From the NCBI RefSeq assembly GCF_008086345.1, contig NZ_CP043006.1, positions 4,524,032 through 4,588,031 of the forward strand: a DNA stretch of 64,000 nt, read 5' to 3'. This DNA comes from Chitinophaga sp. XS-30. Lineage in GTDB: Bacteria; Bacteroidota; Bacteroidia; Chitinophagales; Chitinophagaceae. The position numbers and the translations under genes were made by a program. The notes under the pieces were generated by a model. The model did not search any database. It had not been told where the DNA came from and saw only the letters and a program-made list of their open reading frames with translations. Below, piece by piece: positions 44,542 through 54,053 of this stretch (the stretch's first letter is position 1; every line of letters begins with the position of its first letter).

Positions 44542-44973
44542 ATGAAAAACACATGCTGGCTGATCCTTTTATTTCTCCTGCCAACGGCCCTGTTCGCCCA
44601 GCAGGCGGATGCCATTACCGGCACCTGGCTTAACGAGGAAAAAGATGCAAAGGTGCAGGTCTACCGCAACGGTAATAACTACTACGGTAAGCTGGTCTGG
44701 ATAAAAGATGCATATGAAGATGACGGTAAAACACTCCGTAAAGACAGCAAGAACCCGGATGCCGCGCTGAGGAACAGAAATCTCATCAACCTCGTTATCC
44801 TCCGCAATTTTGTATTTGATGACGGCGAATGGACGGACGGGAAGATATATGATCCTAAAAGCGGCAAGACCTATAGCAGCAAAATGAAGTTGCAGGGAAA
44901 TACACTGGAGATACGCGGCTATGTGGGCATCTCCATGTTCGGGCGCACAACGGTATGGACAAAAGCGAACTGA
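44542..44973 (+). CDS. DUF2147 secreted protein
   Basis: The 143-residue product has a signal peptide (LPTALFAQ) and the DUF2147 lipocalin-like pattern: ITGTWLNEEKDAKVQVYRNG, YYGKLVWIK, KDSKNPDAALRNRNLINLVI, WTDGKIYDPKSGKTYSSKM and ISMFGRTTVW. The family is widespread, exported and has no defined activity. An inverted pair GGATAAA/TTTATCC (44504-44510/44519-44525) lies 17 bp before the start and could be part of a regulatory site or a short leader hairpin. It is a single gene, convergent with the lipoprotein gene at 45011. Confidence 0.88.
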   Translation: MKNTCWLILLFLLPTALFAQQADAITGTWLNEEKDAKVQVYRNGNNYYGKLVWIKDAYEDDGKTLRKDSKNPDAALRNRNLINLVILRNFVFDDGEWTDGKIYDPKSGKTYSSKMKLQGNTLEIRGYVGISMFGRTTVWTKAN

Positions 44974-45010
44974 TTTGATCTGCTCCTTCGCTGTTGTACA
45001 AGCGATCCGG

Positions 45011-45520
45011 CTATGGCACTACCGTGATGTCAAGTTCATTCACCTGCTCCAGACCGCTCATGCCACCCGCCTGGTACACCGCATGGTACTTTCCGGGCGC
45101 TGAAAGATCATAACCTTTCAGCAGATCAATATCTACCGTAGCACTATCACCTGCCGGCACCTGGATGTAAGCTTCCGCAGGCGGCGGCATCACCCGCTTG
45201 GCCATAGCTCCCCGGTATAATACTTCCTCTCCGTTGCTGTTCCTGACATCCAGGAAAGCCGCGATAAATCCCTCGAATGGCGTATGCCATTTACAGAACT
45301 CCAATGCCTTTGCTGACCGGTTATATACCGTAAATGTCAGCATAACCGGCTCTCCCGCTTTCACGGAAGGCGGAACGGACATAACGGTTTGCAGCGTTTC
45401 CGTTGCGGCCGGGATGTCTGGTGTATTTGCGCTTGTATCCGCGCTTGTATTCTTATGGGTATTCGTACAGGCTGAAAGCGCCAGCAGGCCGGAGGCCATC
45501 ACAATGATCAGATTTCTCAT
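45011..45520 (-). CDS. Lipoprotein with BsuPI-like (intracellular proteinase inhibitor type) Ig domain
   Basis: From ATG 45520 the product has 169 residues, a lipobox (GLLALSACTN) and a Thr/Asn/Ala-rich linker. A single Ig-like domain follows: MSVPPSVKAGEPVMLTFTVY, NRSAKALEFCKWHTPFEG, and a closing LSAPGKYHAVYQAGG. This layout resembles BsuPI-type domains, named after a Bacillus proteinase inhibitor, but activity cannot be inferred. The frame upstream to 45625 overlaps the divergent PhnA-like gene and is unlikely to be used. It is divergent from that gene with about 100 bp between the starts. Confidence 0.75.
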   Translation of the reverse strand: MRNLIIVMASGLLALSACTNTHKNTSADTSANTPDIPAATETLQTVMSVPPSVKAGEPVMLTFTVYNRSAKALEFCKWHTPFEGFIAAFLDVRNSNGEEVLYRGAMAKRVMPPPAEAYIQVPAGDSATVDIDLLKGYDLSAPGKYHAVYQAGGMSGLEQVNELDITVVP

Positions 45521-45623
45521 CAGGTTTAAATTATGGCGGCAAATTAAAACTTTTGTATTATATGCGCCGCAAAATAAAGCCTGCAAAAAATGCTTACCTT
45601 CGCCCCCATTCTCAAGAATTATC

Positions 45624-46205
45624 ATGAAACTGGACGAACTATTACAACAAAGAAGCGCCGGCAGCTGCGAGTTATGCCAATCCGGCGATGCACTAACTGC
45701 CTATGAAGTGCAGCCACAGTCCTACAGCAACGAGGACAATACCATCCTGATCTGCGATAAATGCCGCATGCAGATCGAAAGGAAAGCGGAGCTGGACAGC
45801 ACTCACTGGAAAGGGCTGTCTGATACCATGTGGAGCGAGGTGCCGGGGATAAAAGTAGTGTCCTGGCGGATGTTGCATCGTCTGAAACACGAAAGCTGGG
45901 CCATGGATAATCTGGATATGATGTATCTGGATGATGACACATTGGCCTGGGCCAAAGCTACCGGCGATCATGACAATGACGCTGCAGTTGAGCTGCACCG
46001 CGATTGCAACGGGAACGTACTGCAGAACGGCGATACCGTGGTGCTGACCAAATCCCTGGATGTGAAAGGTTCTACCCTGAACGCGAAGATGGGCACTGTG
46101 GTAAAACATATCCGCCTGGTGGAAGACAATACGGAGCAGATCGAAGGAAAAATAGAAGGCCAGGTGATCGTTATCCTCACAAAATATGTGCGGAAGCAGG
46201 GATAA
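45624..46205 (+). CDS. PhnA-domain (YjdM-like) zinc-ribbon protein
   Basis: The 193-residue cytoplasmic protein has an N-terminal zinc ribbon (SCELCQSGD ... LICDKCRMQ, four cysteines) and a C-terminal PhnA domain (HRDCNGNVLQNGDTVVLTKS, VKGSTLNAKMGTVVKHIRL). Between them lies an insert of about 80 residues (WSEVPGIKVVSWRMLHRL). The family was named for alkylphosphonate use but the YjdM branch has no proven role there. The long frame back to 45198 runs over the divergent lipoprotein gene and is rejected; ATG 45624 starts at the conserved LDELL helix. Confidence 0.87.
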   Translation: MKLDELLQQRSAGSCELCQSGDALTAYEVQPQSYSNEDNTILICDKCRMQIERKAELDSTHWKGLSDTMWSEVPGIKVVSWRMLHRLKHESWAMDNLDMMYLDDDTLAWAKATGDHDNDAAVELHRDCNGNVLQNGDTVVLTKSLDVKGSTLNAKMGTVVKHIRLVEDNTEQIEGKIEGQVIVILTKYVRKQG

Positions 46206-46225
46206 GATCGCAACGGAAGTTCACT

Positions 46226-46371
46226 AAAGAGAGGGTGTATCATAACATGCCCTGATAGCGATCAACAGCACGGTCTGCTGAAAGTACCATAAAAGAGGGC
46301 GCATCACACCTGTGAACAGCATATTCCTCAACGAATTTGAGCGGAAAGTACCATAAACAGGAGGGTGCATC
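46226..46371. repeat. Three decayed copies of a terminator arm
   Basis: AAAGAGAGGGTGTATC (46226-46241), AAAAGAGGGCGCATC (46291-46305) and ACAGGAGGGTGCATC (46357-46371) are spaced about 65 bp apart. The second and third are both preceded by GAAAGTACCATAAA. Only the third has its pairing arm. The copies look like serial duplications of one half of the hairpin that ends the region. Confidence 0.6.
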
Positions 46372-46401
46372 GGTTATGATGCACCCTCCTGTTTATAGTA
46401 C
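46348..46401. terminator. Long hairpin between convergent genes
   Basis: A 19-bp perfect stem (46353-46371 with 46378-46396, arm sequence ATAAACAGGAGGGTGCATC) with a 6-nt loop is extended across one mismatch by GTAC/GTAC to 24 positions. It separates the PhnA-like gene from the convergent secreted-protein gene. It lacks a T-run, but its A/T-rich outer ends would work in both directions. Confidence 0.6.
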
Positions 46402-46409
46402 GGTTCAAT

Positions 46410-46997
46410 TTACCATATCTTCTTCGCCAGCACTTTGCCGGTTACCGCATAAGCTTCCGATATCCTTTCACCGGTATCATAATCATTACCCCAGAAGCTT
46501 CTGCCCGGGGCCTTTTCCACGGTTAGTCTAGCTACCACTTTGTTCCGGTTCTCCGTTTCCACAATGAGCAATTCACCATCGATGTAGGCATTCTTTTTCA
46601 TAACGCCAACATTAAAGCCCGGCTCAACAAAAGAGGTATTGAAAATGATGGTGTATTTGGCCTTCTCATTGACCGTCACCTCACCGGTTTTAGCCAGCAG
46701 CTCGTTGAACTTCGGTTCAAAACGGTTTTCGCGGTCTGCCACCCAGGCCTTTGCCCAGGTATCTCCGCGGCCGGACTCTTTCTTGTTCAGCTCTTCCGTT
46801 CTTTTCTTTACATAATCTTCCTCTTTGTCAAATTTCCCGACACTCATTTTCTCGTACGTGAACTCCGTATTGATCTCCCTGACATTCTTCAGGGCGGCGA
46901 GGCTGCCGCCTGTTACTTTGATCTTCTGGGCATAGGCGCTTCCGCTGAATAACGCCACGGCGGAAAGCATTAAAAAAATGGGGCGTAAAACATTCAT
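46410..46997 (-). CDS. Hypothetical secreted protein
   Basis: The family is not recognised. The 195-residue product has a signal peptide (ALFSGSAYAQ) and is strongly basic and acidic by turns (EEDYVKKRTEELNKKESG). It contains a beta-rich core (AKYTIIFNTSFVEPGFNVGV, DGELLIVETENRNKVVARL) and ends GKVLAKKIW. The core reads like a lipocalin-type or small beta-barrel domain, but no motif fixes this. It is a single gene whose stop lies beside the long convergent hairpin. Confidence 0.7.
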   Translation of the reverse strand: MNVLRPIFLMLSAVALFSGSAYAQKIKVTGGSLAALKNVREINTEFTYEKMSVGKFDKEEDYVKKRTEELNKKESGRGDTWAKAWVADRENRFEPKFNELLAKTGEVTVNEKAKYTIIFNTSFVEPGFNVGVMKKNAYIDGELLIVETENRNKVVARLTVEKAPGRSFWGNDYDTGERISEAYAVTGKVLAKKIW

Positions 46998-47626
46998 ATT
47001 AATTCTGGTTTAAGTTTATAATATCGTGCAAAATAGGCATTTGCCGGAAAAGAATAAAGTCATTTCAATTTTTCTTTCATAATGCGCATTTCTGATTTCA
47101 AACATTCACACTTACCACCATCAGCAGCATATATCACCCCGGAATATTCCATCCTTCTCAAATTTTATTTTGATTTATAAAACAATAAATCTTAACTTGG
47201 TCATCATATTTATAAGTGTCATTGTGACAATAATTTAAAATTCCACGTAACAAAACCACTTTCTTTTATAAATGCCGATAGCATTACAGTGACTAGAAAT
47301 AATTTATGCAGAAGGGCATACACTATGTAAATAACGCTAACTATAACATTAAAATAAAAGGGAAATAGTAATGTGCACGGTCCGTCAACCACTGTGCCGG
47401 AAAAGGATATGTGATACTCCCGCCCTGTCTCCGGGTAACTGATCATTATTGCATAAAACATTTATCAAACCAAAAAAATGAACTGGTCCTTCAGCCTTCC
47501 ACCTTGAGTATTTGCAAACAGGAGCTTTCTGTCTGCATATCCCTTAAATAATTCCACCAGCACAGAAACCGCCATAACAGCGCCTGTTCACATTTACCAT
47601 TTAACCTGATTATAAATTCCTCGTGT
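46998..47626. other. 629-bp AT-rich intergenic region upstream of the third SusC gene
   Basis: No gene is supported here. An 80-codon frame on the minus strand (47219-47461) has unlikely composition. The stretch is markedly AT-rich compared with its neighbours and probably holds the promoters of both flanking genes. I found no box that fits TTTG-N19-TAnnTTTG, and no regulator gene or sigma/anti-sigma pair is next to it. Confidence 0.6.
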
Positions 47627-50600
47627 ATGAAAAAATTTAAACGTTATGCCGGCGGCATGCTCAGTGCCGTTGCGCTATCCCTTCTTCTTTTTCCCCTGGA
47701 TGCATTTTCCCAAAACAACGAGATCACCGTACGCGGTAAAGTAAGTTCAGACTCCTCGGTGCTGGAAAGTGTGACCATCACACTGAAATCCGATGGCAGA
47801 AAAAATGCCATGACTGATGCCAAAGGAATGTTCTCCATTAAAGTGCCGGCAGATGGTGTACTGGTATTTTCCATGGTCGGATTTGAAAGACGCGAAGTCA
47901 ATATAAACGGCCAAAGCACAATTAATGTGCTTATGACAATAAAAAACAACGATCTCAATGAGGTGACCATCACCGGCTTCGGCGGTACGCAGAAGAAGGC
48001 CAGCATGGTCAGTGCCATTACAACGGTTAACGTAAAGGAGTTAAAAGGTCCCACCGGCAACCTCACAAATATGCTGGCCGGCAGGATCGCGGGTATGATC
48101 TCCTTTCAGCAGAGCGGAGAGCCCGGTCTTGGCACCAATAACTCTACCTTCTATATCCGTGGCCTGTCTACTTTCGGCACCGGCAAGCAGGACCCGCTGA
48201 TACTCATAGACGGCGTGGAATCCTCTCCTACGGATATGGCCAGGCTGCAGCCGGATGATATTTCCGACTTCTCCGTGCTCAAAGATGCCGCCGCGGCATC
48301 GGTGTACGGCGCCCGCGGCGCCAACGGCGTTGTACTGATCAATACCAAATCCGGTAAGGAAGGTACTGCCAAATTCAGTTTCAGGGCCGAGAACAGGGTA
48401 TCCACCAACACCAGGAACTTCAAACTGGCGGATAACATCACCTATATGAAACTCGCCAACGAAGCTGCCCTGACAAGGTCTCCAACCGCCGTGCAACCCT
48501 ACACGCAGAACAAGATCAACCACACCATAGCGGGCGACGATCCTGTACTTTATCCCAACAATAACTGGCTGGACCAGCTTATCAAACGCTATACGGCCAA
48601 CCAGGGTTACAACCTGAATATCAGCGGGGGAGGCCCAAAAACAAGGTATTATGTCGCCGGTACATACAACCTGGATAATGGTGTACTGAAAGTGGACCCG
48701 GTCAACGATTTCAACAACAACATCAAACTGGCCAACTATTCCGTCCGCACCAACATCAATATAGATGTCACCAATACTACGGAGCTGATCGTAAGAATGT
48801 ACGGGCAATTTGATGATTACAGGGGGCCGATCGAAGGCGGCTCCAGGATATTCGAGAACCTCATGCGGTCCAACCCCGTAATGTTCCCGGCCGTATATCC
48901 CCAATCCAAACTGCCGTATATCACCCATCCGCTGTTCGGCTCAAACCCTACGGTCAACAACGGGGCGCTGACTTCCACCCTGTATGTGAATCCCTATGCG
49001 GAAATGGTCAAAGGATACAAGGTTTACAAAACATCCAACATCCAGCCGCAGCTGGAAATAAAGCAAAACCTCAACTTCCTCACCACCGGGCTCAGCATGC
49101 GGGCCATGGGTTACCTGAGAAGGTTTTCCCGGTACGAGGTATCCAGGAATTACAATCCGTTCTACTACAGGGCTATCATCGATCCCACTACACAGAACTA
49201 TAACCTGAGCGCGCTCAATGATGGCTCTGCCACATCCCTGGGCCTCGTTGGCACCGAATACCTCGGCTATTCGGAAGGCCCGAAGGAACTGGATTCCAGG
49301 CTCTGGCTGGAAGGCTCGCTGAACTACAATCATACTTTCAATGTCAAACATACGGTAGGCGGTATGCTCATCTCCTACATATCGAGCTACGAATCGGGGA
49401 ATGCAGGCAGTGTAACAGCATCCCTCCCCCAGCGGAACCAGGGGCTCTCCGGCAGATTTACCTATGCGTATGACGACCGGTACCTGGTGGAGCTGAACTT
49501 CGGCTACAACGGTTCTGAACGCTTCGCACAAAAGAAGCGCTACGGGTTCTTCCCCTCCGCGGGATTAGGTTACCGCATCTCCAACGAGCCTTTCTTTTCC
49601 CCATTGAAATCCGTTATTACCGATCTCAAGCTGCGAGCGACCTATGGCATTGTGGGTAATGACCAGATCGGGGATGTGGATGACCGCTTTTTCTATCTCT
49701 CCAATGTGAATATGAATGACGATGGATTCTCCGCCAGCTTCGGAAAAAACGATGGCGTAGGCACTTATTCCCGGCCTGGCGTTTCCATCCTCAGATATGC
49801 CAACCCCAACATCACCTGGGAACAATCCAGGCAGATCAATCTCGGTATCGACCTGAAACTGTTCTACGATTTTGATATGACGGTAGATGTCTACCGGCAA
49901 TACCGGTCACAGATACTTCAGCCCAAGACCTACGTCGAATCAGCCTATGGCCTCTCCGTCATCCCTTCTTCCAACTACGGAAAGGCGGAGACACAGGGCA
50001 TAGACATTGCAGCCAAATACCAGCACTCCTTTTCGAAAGACCTCTGGGTCAATCTGCGGGGCACATTCACGTATGCTACCAGCAAAAGAACGCTGACCGA
50101 TGAGGTGCAGTATCCGGCTTCCCTCGCCTACCTCTCTACAACCGGGCATTCGTTAAGCCAGGCCTGGGGCTATATTGCAGAACGCCTTTTCGTGGACCAG
50201 AAGGAAGTATCCAATTCCCCCATGCAGTTCGGTGATCCGGGCCTGATGGCAGGAGATATCAAGTACCGGGACATCAATGGCGATGATGTCATCAACAGCG
50301 ATGACCGGGTACCGATCGGATACCCGCAGCAACCGGAGATCATCTACGGCTTCGGCGCTTCCATGGGCTACAAAAGATTCGATTTCAGCTTCTATTTCCA
50401 GGGATCTGCCCGTTCCACCTTTTTCATTGATCCGGTGGCCATTCAACCCTTCTTTCAGGATGGCGGCTACCAGACCAATCTGTTGCAGGCGATCAGTGAG
50501 AGCCATTGGTCCACCGAGAACCAGGACATCTACGCCTTCTGGCCACGCCTCAGCACCTGGAGAGTTTCGCCCAACAACATGACCTCCACCTGGTGGATGC

Positions 50601-50815
50601 GCAACGGCAGCTTCCTGCGCCTGAAGAGTGTGGATATGGGGTACACCTTCCGCGATTTTAAACGGGCGGGCCTGAAATCACCCCGGCTTTACTTCTCCGC
50701 CAACAATCTCTTTATCATCAGCAAATTCAAGCTCTGGGATGTGGAGATGGGAGGAAACGGCCTCAACTATCCGGTACAATCGGTGTACAGCATGGGCGCA
50801 CAGCTGAACTTCTAA
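47627..50815 (+). CDS. SusC-like TonB-dependent transporter (third locus)
   Basis: This 1062-residue transporter has a signal peptide (PLDAFSQ), the regulatory-like domain (VRGKVSSDSSVLESVTITL), the signature LNEVTITGFGGTQKKASM (with TITGFG in place of the common VVVGYG), and a plug with FYIRGLSTFGTGKQDPL and DAAAASVYGARGANG. The barrel ends SVYSMGAQLNF. The TITGFG type is frequent among Bacteroidota SusC proteins with less well known substrates. It is followed by its SusD after 24 bp and by two accessory lipoproteins. Confidence 0.95.
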   Translation: MKKFKRYAGGMLSAVALSLLLFPLDAFSQNNEITVRGKVSSDSSVLESVTITLKSDGRKNAMTDAKGMFSIKVPADGVLVFSMVGFERREVNINGQSTINVLMTIKNNDLNEVTITGFGGTQKKASMVSAITTVNVKELKGPTGNLTNMLAGRIAGMISFQQSGEPGLGTNNSTFYIRGLSTFGTGKQDPLILIDGVESSPTDMARLQPDDISDFSVLKDAAAASVYGARGANGVVLINTKSGKEGTAKFSFRAENRVSTNTRNFKLADNITYMKLANEAALTRSPTAVQPYTQNKINHTIAGDDPVLYPNNNWLDQLIKRYTANQGYNLNISGGGPKTRYYVAGTYNLDNGVLKVDPVNDFNNNIKLANYSVRTNINIDVTNTTELIVRMYGQFDDYRGPIEGGSRIFENLMRSNPVMFPAVYPQSKLPYITHPLFGSNPTVNNGALTSTLYVNPYAEMVKGYKVYKTSNIQPQLEIKQNLNFLTTGLSMRAMGYLRRFSRYEVSRNYNPFYYRAIIDPTTQNYNLSALNDGSATSLGLVGTEYLGYSEGPKELDSRLWLEGSLNYNHTFNVKHTVGGMLISYISSYESGNAGSVTASLPQRNQGLSGRFTYAYDDRYLVELNFGYNGSERFAQKKRYGFFPSAGLGYRISNEPFFSPLKSVITDLKLRATYGIVGNDQIGDVDDRFFYLSNVNMNDDGFSASFGKNDGVGTYSRPGVSILRYANPNITWEQSRQINLGIDLKLFYDFDMTVDVYRQYRSQILQPKTYVESAYGLSVIPSSNYGKAETQGIDIAAKYQHSFSKDLWVNLRGTFTYATSKRTLTDEVQYPASLAYLSTTGHSLSQAWGYIAERLFVDQKEVSNSPMQFGDPGLMAGDIKYRDINGDDVINSDDRVPIGYPQQPEIIYGFGASMGYKRFDFSFYFQGSARSTFFIDPVAIQPFFQDGGYQTNLLQAISESHWSTENQDIYAFWPRLSTWRVSPNNMTSTWWMRNGSFLRLKSVDMGYTFRDFKRAGLKSPRLYFSANNLFIISKFKLWDVEMGGNGLNYPVQSVYSMGAQLNF

Positions 50816-50839
50816 TTCCTGAACAAACTTATTACGACA

Positions 50840-52810
50840 ATGCGATCAAATCATATAACCGACAGCCGCAAAAGCCTCCTGGTATTACTCATGGCAGTAA
50901 TGTCCTCCGGTCTTTTTGCCTGCAAGAAATACCTGGACGTGGTACCGGATAACGTGGCCACGCTTGAAAACGCATTCAAACTGCGTGTGGAAGCCGAAAA
51001 ATTCCTGTTCACCTGCTACTCCTTCCTCCCGAAGAACGGCGATGGCTGGTACAATGCCGCCATGACCTCCGCGGATGAGATATGGTACCCGCAAAACGAT
51101 CAGGCGCACTGGCATGCCGCATTCCGGATCGCTCAGGGCCAGCAGAATGCAGACGCTCCGCTGTTCGATGAATGGGCTGGTGTACGCAAAGGCGGGAACG
51201 GCAATACCCGCTTCGATCATCAGAAACTGTGGGTAGGCATCCGCAACTGCAATATCTTCCTGGAGAACATGCGTGATATGACCAAGGTGCCGGATATCAC
51301 GCCCACGGAACGCTCCGTATGGATAGGGGAAGTGACCTTTCTGAAGGCCTACTACCTGTTCTACATGATGCGGATGTACGGCCCCATCCCGCTGATAAAA
51401 GAAAACATTCCCATCGATGCGGAAATTGAGAGCACTATGTCCACCCGCATGCCGGTAGACTCCTGCACCAACTATATCTCACGGTTGCTGGACGAAGCGG
51501 CAGAAGTGCTGCCGGAAAGGATCATGGATGAGAACACCATGCTGGGACGGGCCACGAAACCCATCGCACTCGCCATCAAGGCCAGGTTGTGGATCATGGC
51601 CGCCAGCCCTCTCTTCAACGGCAACCCGGATTATGCCAACTTCAAGGACAAGGAAGGCGTAGCCTTGTTCAATCCTTCATTTGATCCCGATAAATGGGTA
51701 AAGGCCAGAGACGCGGCAAAAGCAGCGATCGAATCCGCGGAAATGAATGGCTTCGCTCTGTACAAGTACCAGAATGATGTGCACAGGTTAAGTGATACCA
51801 TGAAGACCCAGTTGAATATCCGGAATGCCGTAACCCAACGCTGGGGAATAGAACATGTATGGGCCAACTCCCTGATGTACTTCGTGAACCAGGCGCTGTG
51901 CATGCCGCCGATGGAAAGGGGTTCCAACACCGACCGCTTTGCCCTGCAGGGAGTATGGGCGCCGCCGATCAAGATCGCCAAAATGTTCTATACAAGCAAC
52001 GGCGTGCCTATTGAAGAAGACAAAACCCTGAACTTTTCGAATTATGAGCAACTCAGAACAGCTACCGCGGCGGACAGATTTTACATCGAACCGAATTTTG
52101 TGACCGCCCGCCTCAACTTCGACAGGGAACCGCGGTTTTATGCGGACCTCGGCTTCGATGGCGGTATCTGGTATCAGAAAGACGGGAACGCAACCGGCAG
52201 CGATGTGAACACGTTCTACGTGAGGGCCAAGAACAGCGAAAGAGCCGGTGTAGGCCACTTTACGAACTGGAGTGAAACAGGCTATTTCATCAAGAAGCTG
52301 GTACACTGGGAATCCACCACCGCCGGTACCGCCGCGCCAACCTGGAAAACCTATCCCTGGCCGGAAGTAAGGCTGGCAGACCTTTACCTGTTATACGCAG
52401 AAGCGCTGAATGAAGTGGAAGCCGGATCGGCAACAGCTATCGAGTATGTGGACAAAGTGCGGGAACGGGCAGGGCTGAAAGGCGTTGTGGAATCATGGTC
52501 CGCCTACTCCAACAATCCCACCAAATACACTACGCAGGAGGGCCTGCGCAGTATCATTCACCGGGAAAGGTCGATTGAGCTGGTATTTGAAGGTCAGCGG
52601 TTCTGGGACCTCCGCAGATGGAAAGAAGCGGCCACGGAACTGAACAAGGATATCACCGGCTGGAGCATCATCGGCAAAACAGCTGAATCGTACTATAACG
52701 AAAGAGTAATATTCAGTCAGAAGTTCGTGGCACCGCGCGACTATTTCTGGCCGATCGGCAACTACGACACCAGGAGGAATCTCAATCTCGTAGAAAATCC
52801 AGGATGGTAA
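50840..52810 (+). CDS. SusD-like glycan-binding lipoprotein (third locus)
   Basis: At 656 residues it is longer than the other two SusD proteins here. It has a lipobox (SSGLFACKKY), LDVVPDNVATLENAF, the TPR-like LKAYYLFYMMRMYGPIPLIK and the C-terminal HRERSIELVFEGQRFWDLRR, all normal for the family. Extra length lies in the middle (after residue 330, NSLMYFVNQALCMPPMERG). It is co-transcribed with the SusC gene and overlaps the longest frame of the next gene by 7 bp. Confidence 0.93.
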   Translation: MRSNHITDSRKSLLVLLMAVMSSGLFACKKYLDVVPDNVATLENAFKLRVEAEKFLFTCYSFLPKNGDGWYNAAMTSADEIWYPQNDQAHWHAAFRIAQGQQNADAPLFDEWAGVRKGGNGNTRFDHQKLWVGIRNCNIFLENMRDMTKVPDITPTERSVWIGEVTFLKAYYLFYMMRMYGPIPLIKENIPIDAEIESTMSTRMPVDSCTNYISRLLDEAAEVLPERIMDENTMLGRATKPIALAIKARLWIMAASPLFNGNPDYANFKDKEGVALFNPSFDPDKWVKARDAAKAAIESAEMNGFALYKYQNDVHRLSDTMKTQLNIRNAVTQRWGIEHVWANSLMYFVNQALCMPPMERGSNTDRFALQGVWAPPIKIAKMFYTSNGVPIEEDKTLNFSNYEQLRTATAADRFYIEPNFVTARLNFDREPRFYADLGFDGGIWYQKDGNATGSDVNTFYVRAKNSERAGVGHFTNWSETGYFIKKLVHWESTTAGTAAPTWKTYPWPEVRLADLYLLYAEALNEVEAGSATAIEYVDKVRERAGLKGVVESWSAYSNNPTKYTTQEGLRSIIHRERSIELVFEGQRFWDLRRWKEAATELNKDITGWSIIGKTAESYYNERVIFSQKFVAPRDYFWPIGNYDTRRNLNLVENPGW

Positions 52811-52839
52811 ATGCTCCACATCAAAAAAAGAAGAAAACC

Positions 52840-54042
52840 ATGAGAAAATATATCGCTAGTTATACGTTAATGCTTGCCTCCCTGTCGCTCCTGACGGCCT
52901 GTATGCGGGACTATGACACACATATGCCGGCCACGGACAGTAAGGACCAGCCTTTGCAGGTAAGCAATATCAAGGTGGAGAACCAGGCCGGCAAGGCTGT
53001 GCTCACCTACACGGTGCCGAATGATCCGAACCTGCTCTACGTAAAGGCTTCCTATACCCTTTCAACGGGCAAACAGGCGGAGGTAAAAGCATCCTATCAT
53101 TCCAATACGCTGGTCGTGGATGGATTTGCGGATACGCTGGAACATGAGATCAGTGTCTATTCCGTGAGCCGCAGCGAAGTGGCCTCAGCGCCGGTGACCG
53201 TGAAGATCAGGCCGCTGGAGGCGCCGATCTGGAAGGTATTCAAAAGCATCAATGTACTGGCTGCTTTTGGGGGTTACAACATGACCGCCAGTAACGAAAC
53301 CCGGGCAGATCTGTCCATTCTCGTGCTGAAAAAGAACGCATTCAACGAGTACGAAACGGACATCAATATGAGCGTTTATACCAACACGGACATCATCGAA
53401 TCCAAGATCCGCGGGCTGGATACGCTGGACTACACATTCGGCTTCCTGGTGACCGACAAATGGGGGAATACCACGGACACGCTTTACCAGACCTTCAAAC
53501 CGTTGTATGAAACAGAATTCCCCCCGGCCAGCTTTGCTACCTTCAACTTGCCGGGAGACGCCCCCCAGGTAACGAACGGCGCAGCGCTGCAATACATCTG
53601 GGACGGGCAGCTGGGCTGGCCCTGGACAAGCTTCACCAACCAGGTGCCCGGTGGCAGCGGCCCGCATACCATCACATTTGATATGGGAACAACAGGCAAG
53701 GTCAGCCGTGTATGGATACGTCCTTACCCGGAAGGCTCCCGGTATTATTACCTCACCACCATGAAACGTTTTGAGATATATGGCTCCACCGCTCCCTCGC
53801 TTAGCGGGGAACTGGACGCCAGCTGGATACTGCTGGGGAGTTATACGGTCGTAAAACCTTCCGGCCTGCCCTACGGCACGGACAATACGGAAGATCAGAC
53901 CACAGCTGCCGCGGGATTTAACTGGGAGGCAGACCTGCTTGCCCCTAAAGTGCGCTATATGAGAATAAGATGCCTGGAGAACTTTGCCGGTGGCACCGCA
54001 CAAAGCATCAATGAACTTAAAGTATATGGTGATCCCCGGTGA
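52840..54042 (+). CDS. Accessory PUL lipoprotein, DUF4959-DUF5126-DUF5000 type
   Basis: From ATG 52840 the product has 400 residues and a lipobox (LSLLTACMRDY). The N-terminal Ig-like part (LQVSNIKVENQAGKAVLTYT) matches DUF4959. A middle domain (ETRADLSILVLKKNAFNEYE) is like DUF5126. The C-terminal part has the F5/8-type discoidin look (DMGTTGKVSRVWIRPY, MKRFEIYGS, VRYMRIRCLENFAGG) that is called DUF5000. Proteins of this layout follow SusC/SusD in many loci and bind glycans on the surface. An upstream in-frame start at 52804 would overlap SusD and has no signal. Confidence 0.82.
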   Translation: MRKYIASYTLMLASLSLLTACMRDYDTHMPATDSKDQPLQVSNIKVENQAGKAVLTYTVPNDPNLLYVKASYTLSTGKQAEVKASYHSNTLVVDGFADTLEHEISVYSVSRSEVASAPVTVKIRPLEAPIWKVFKSINVLAAFGGYNMTASNETRADLSILVLKKNAFNEYETDINMSVYTNTDIIESKIRGLDTLDYTFGFLVTDKWGNTTDTLYQTFKPLYETEFPPASFATFNLPGDAPQVTNGAALQYIWDGQLGWPWTSFTNQVPGGSGPHTITFDMGTTGKVSRVWIRPYPEGSRYYYLTTMKRFEIYGSTAPSLSGELDASWILLGSYTVVKPSGLPYGTDNTEDQTTAAAGFNWEADLLAPKVRYMRIRCLENFAGGTAQSINELKVYGDPR

Positions 54043-54053
54043 TCCGCTATTCC

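Noticed and set aside
45198..45623. 142-codon N-terminal extension of the PhnA-domain protein
   Set aside because: It runs antisense through the divergent lipoprotein gene and ends at the ATG (45624) where the family's normal N-terminus begins.
47219..47461. Minus-strand frame of 80 codons in the gap before the third SusC gene
   Set aside because: It lies in AT-rich intergenic DNA and has no initiation region, no signal peptide of clear quality and no recognisable domain.
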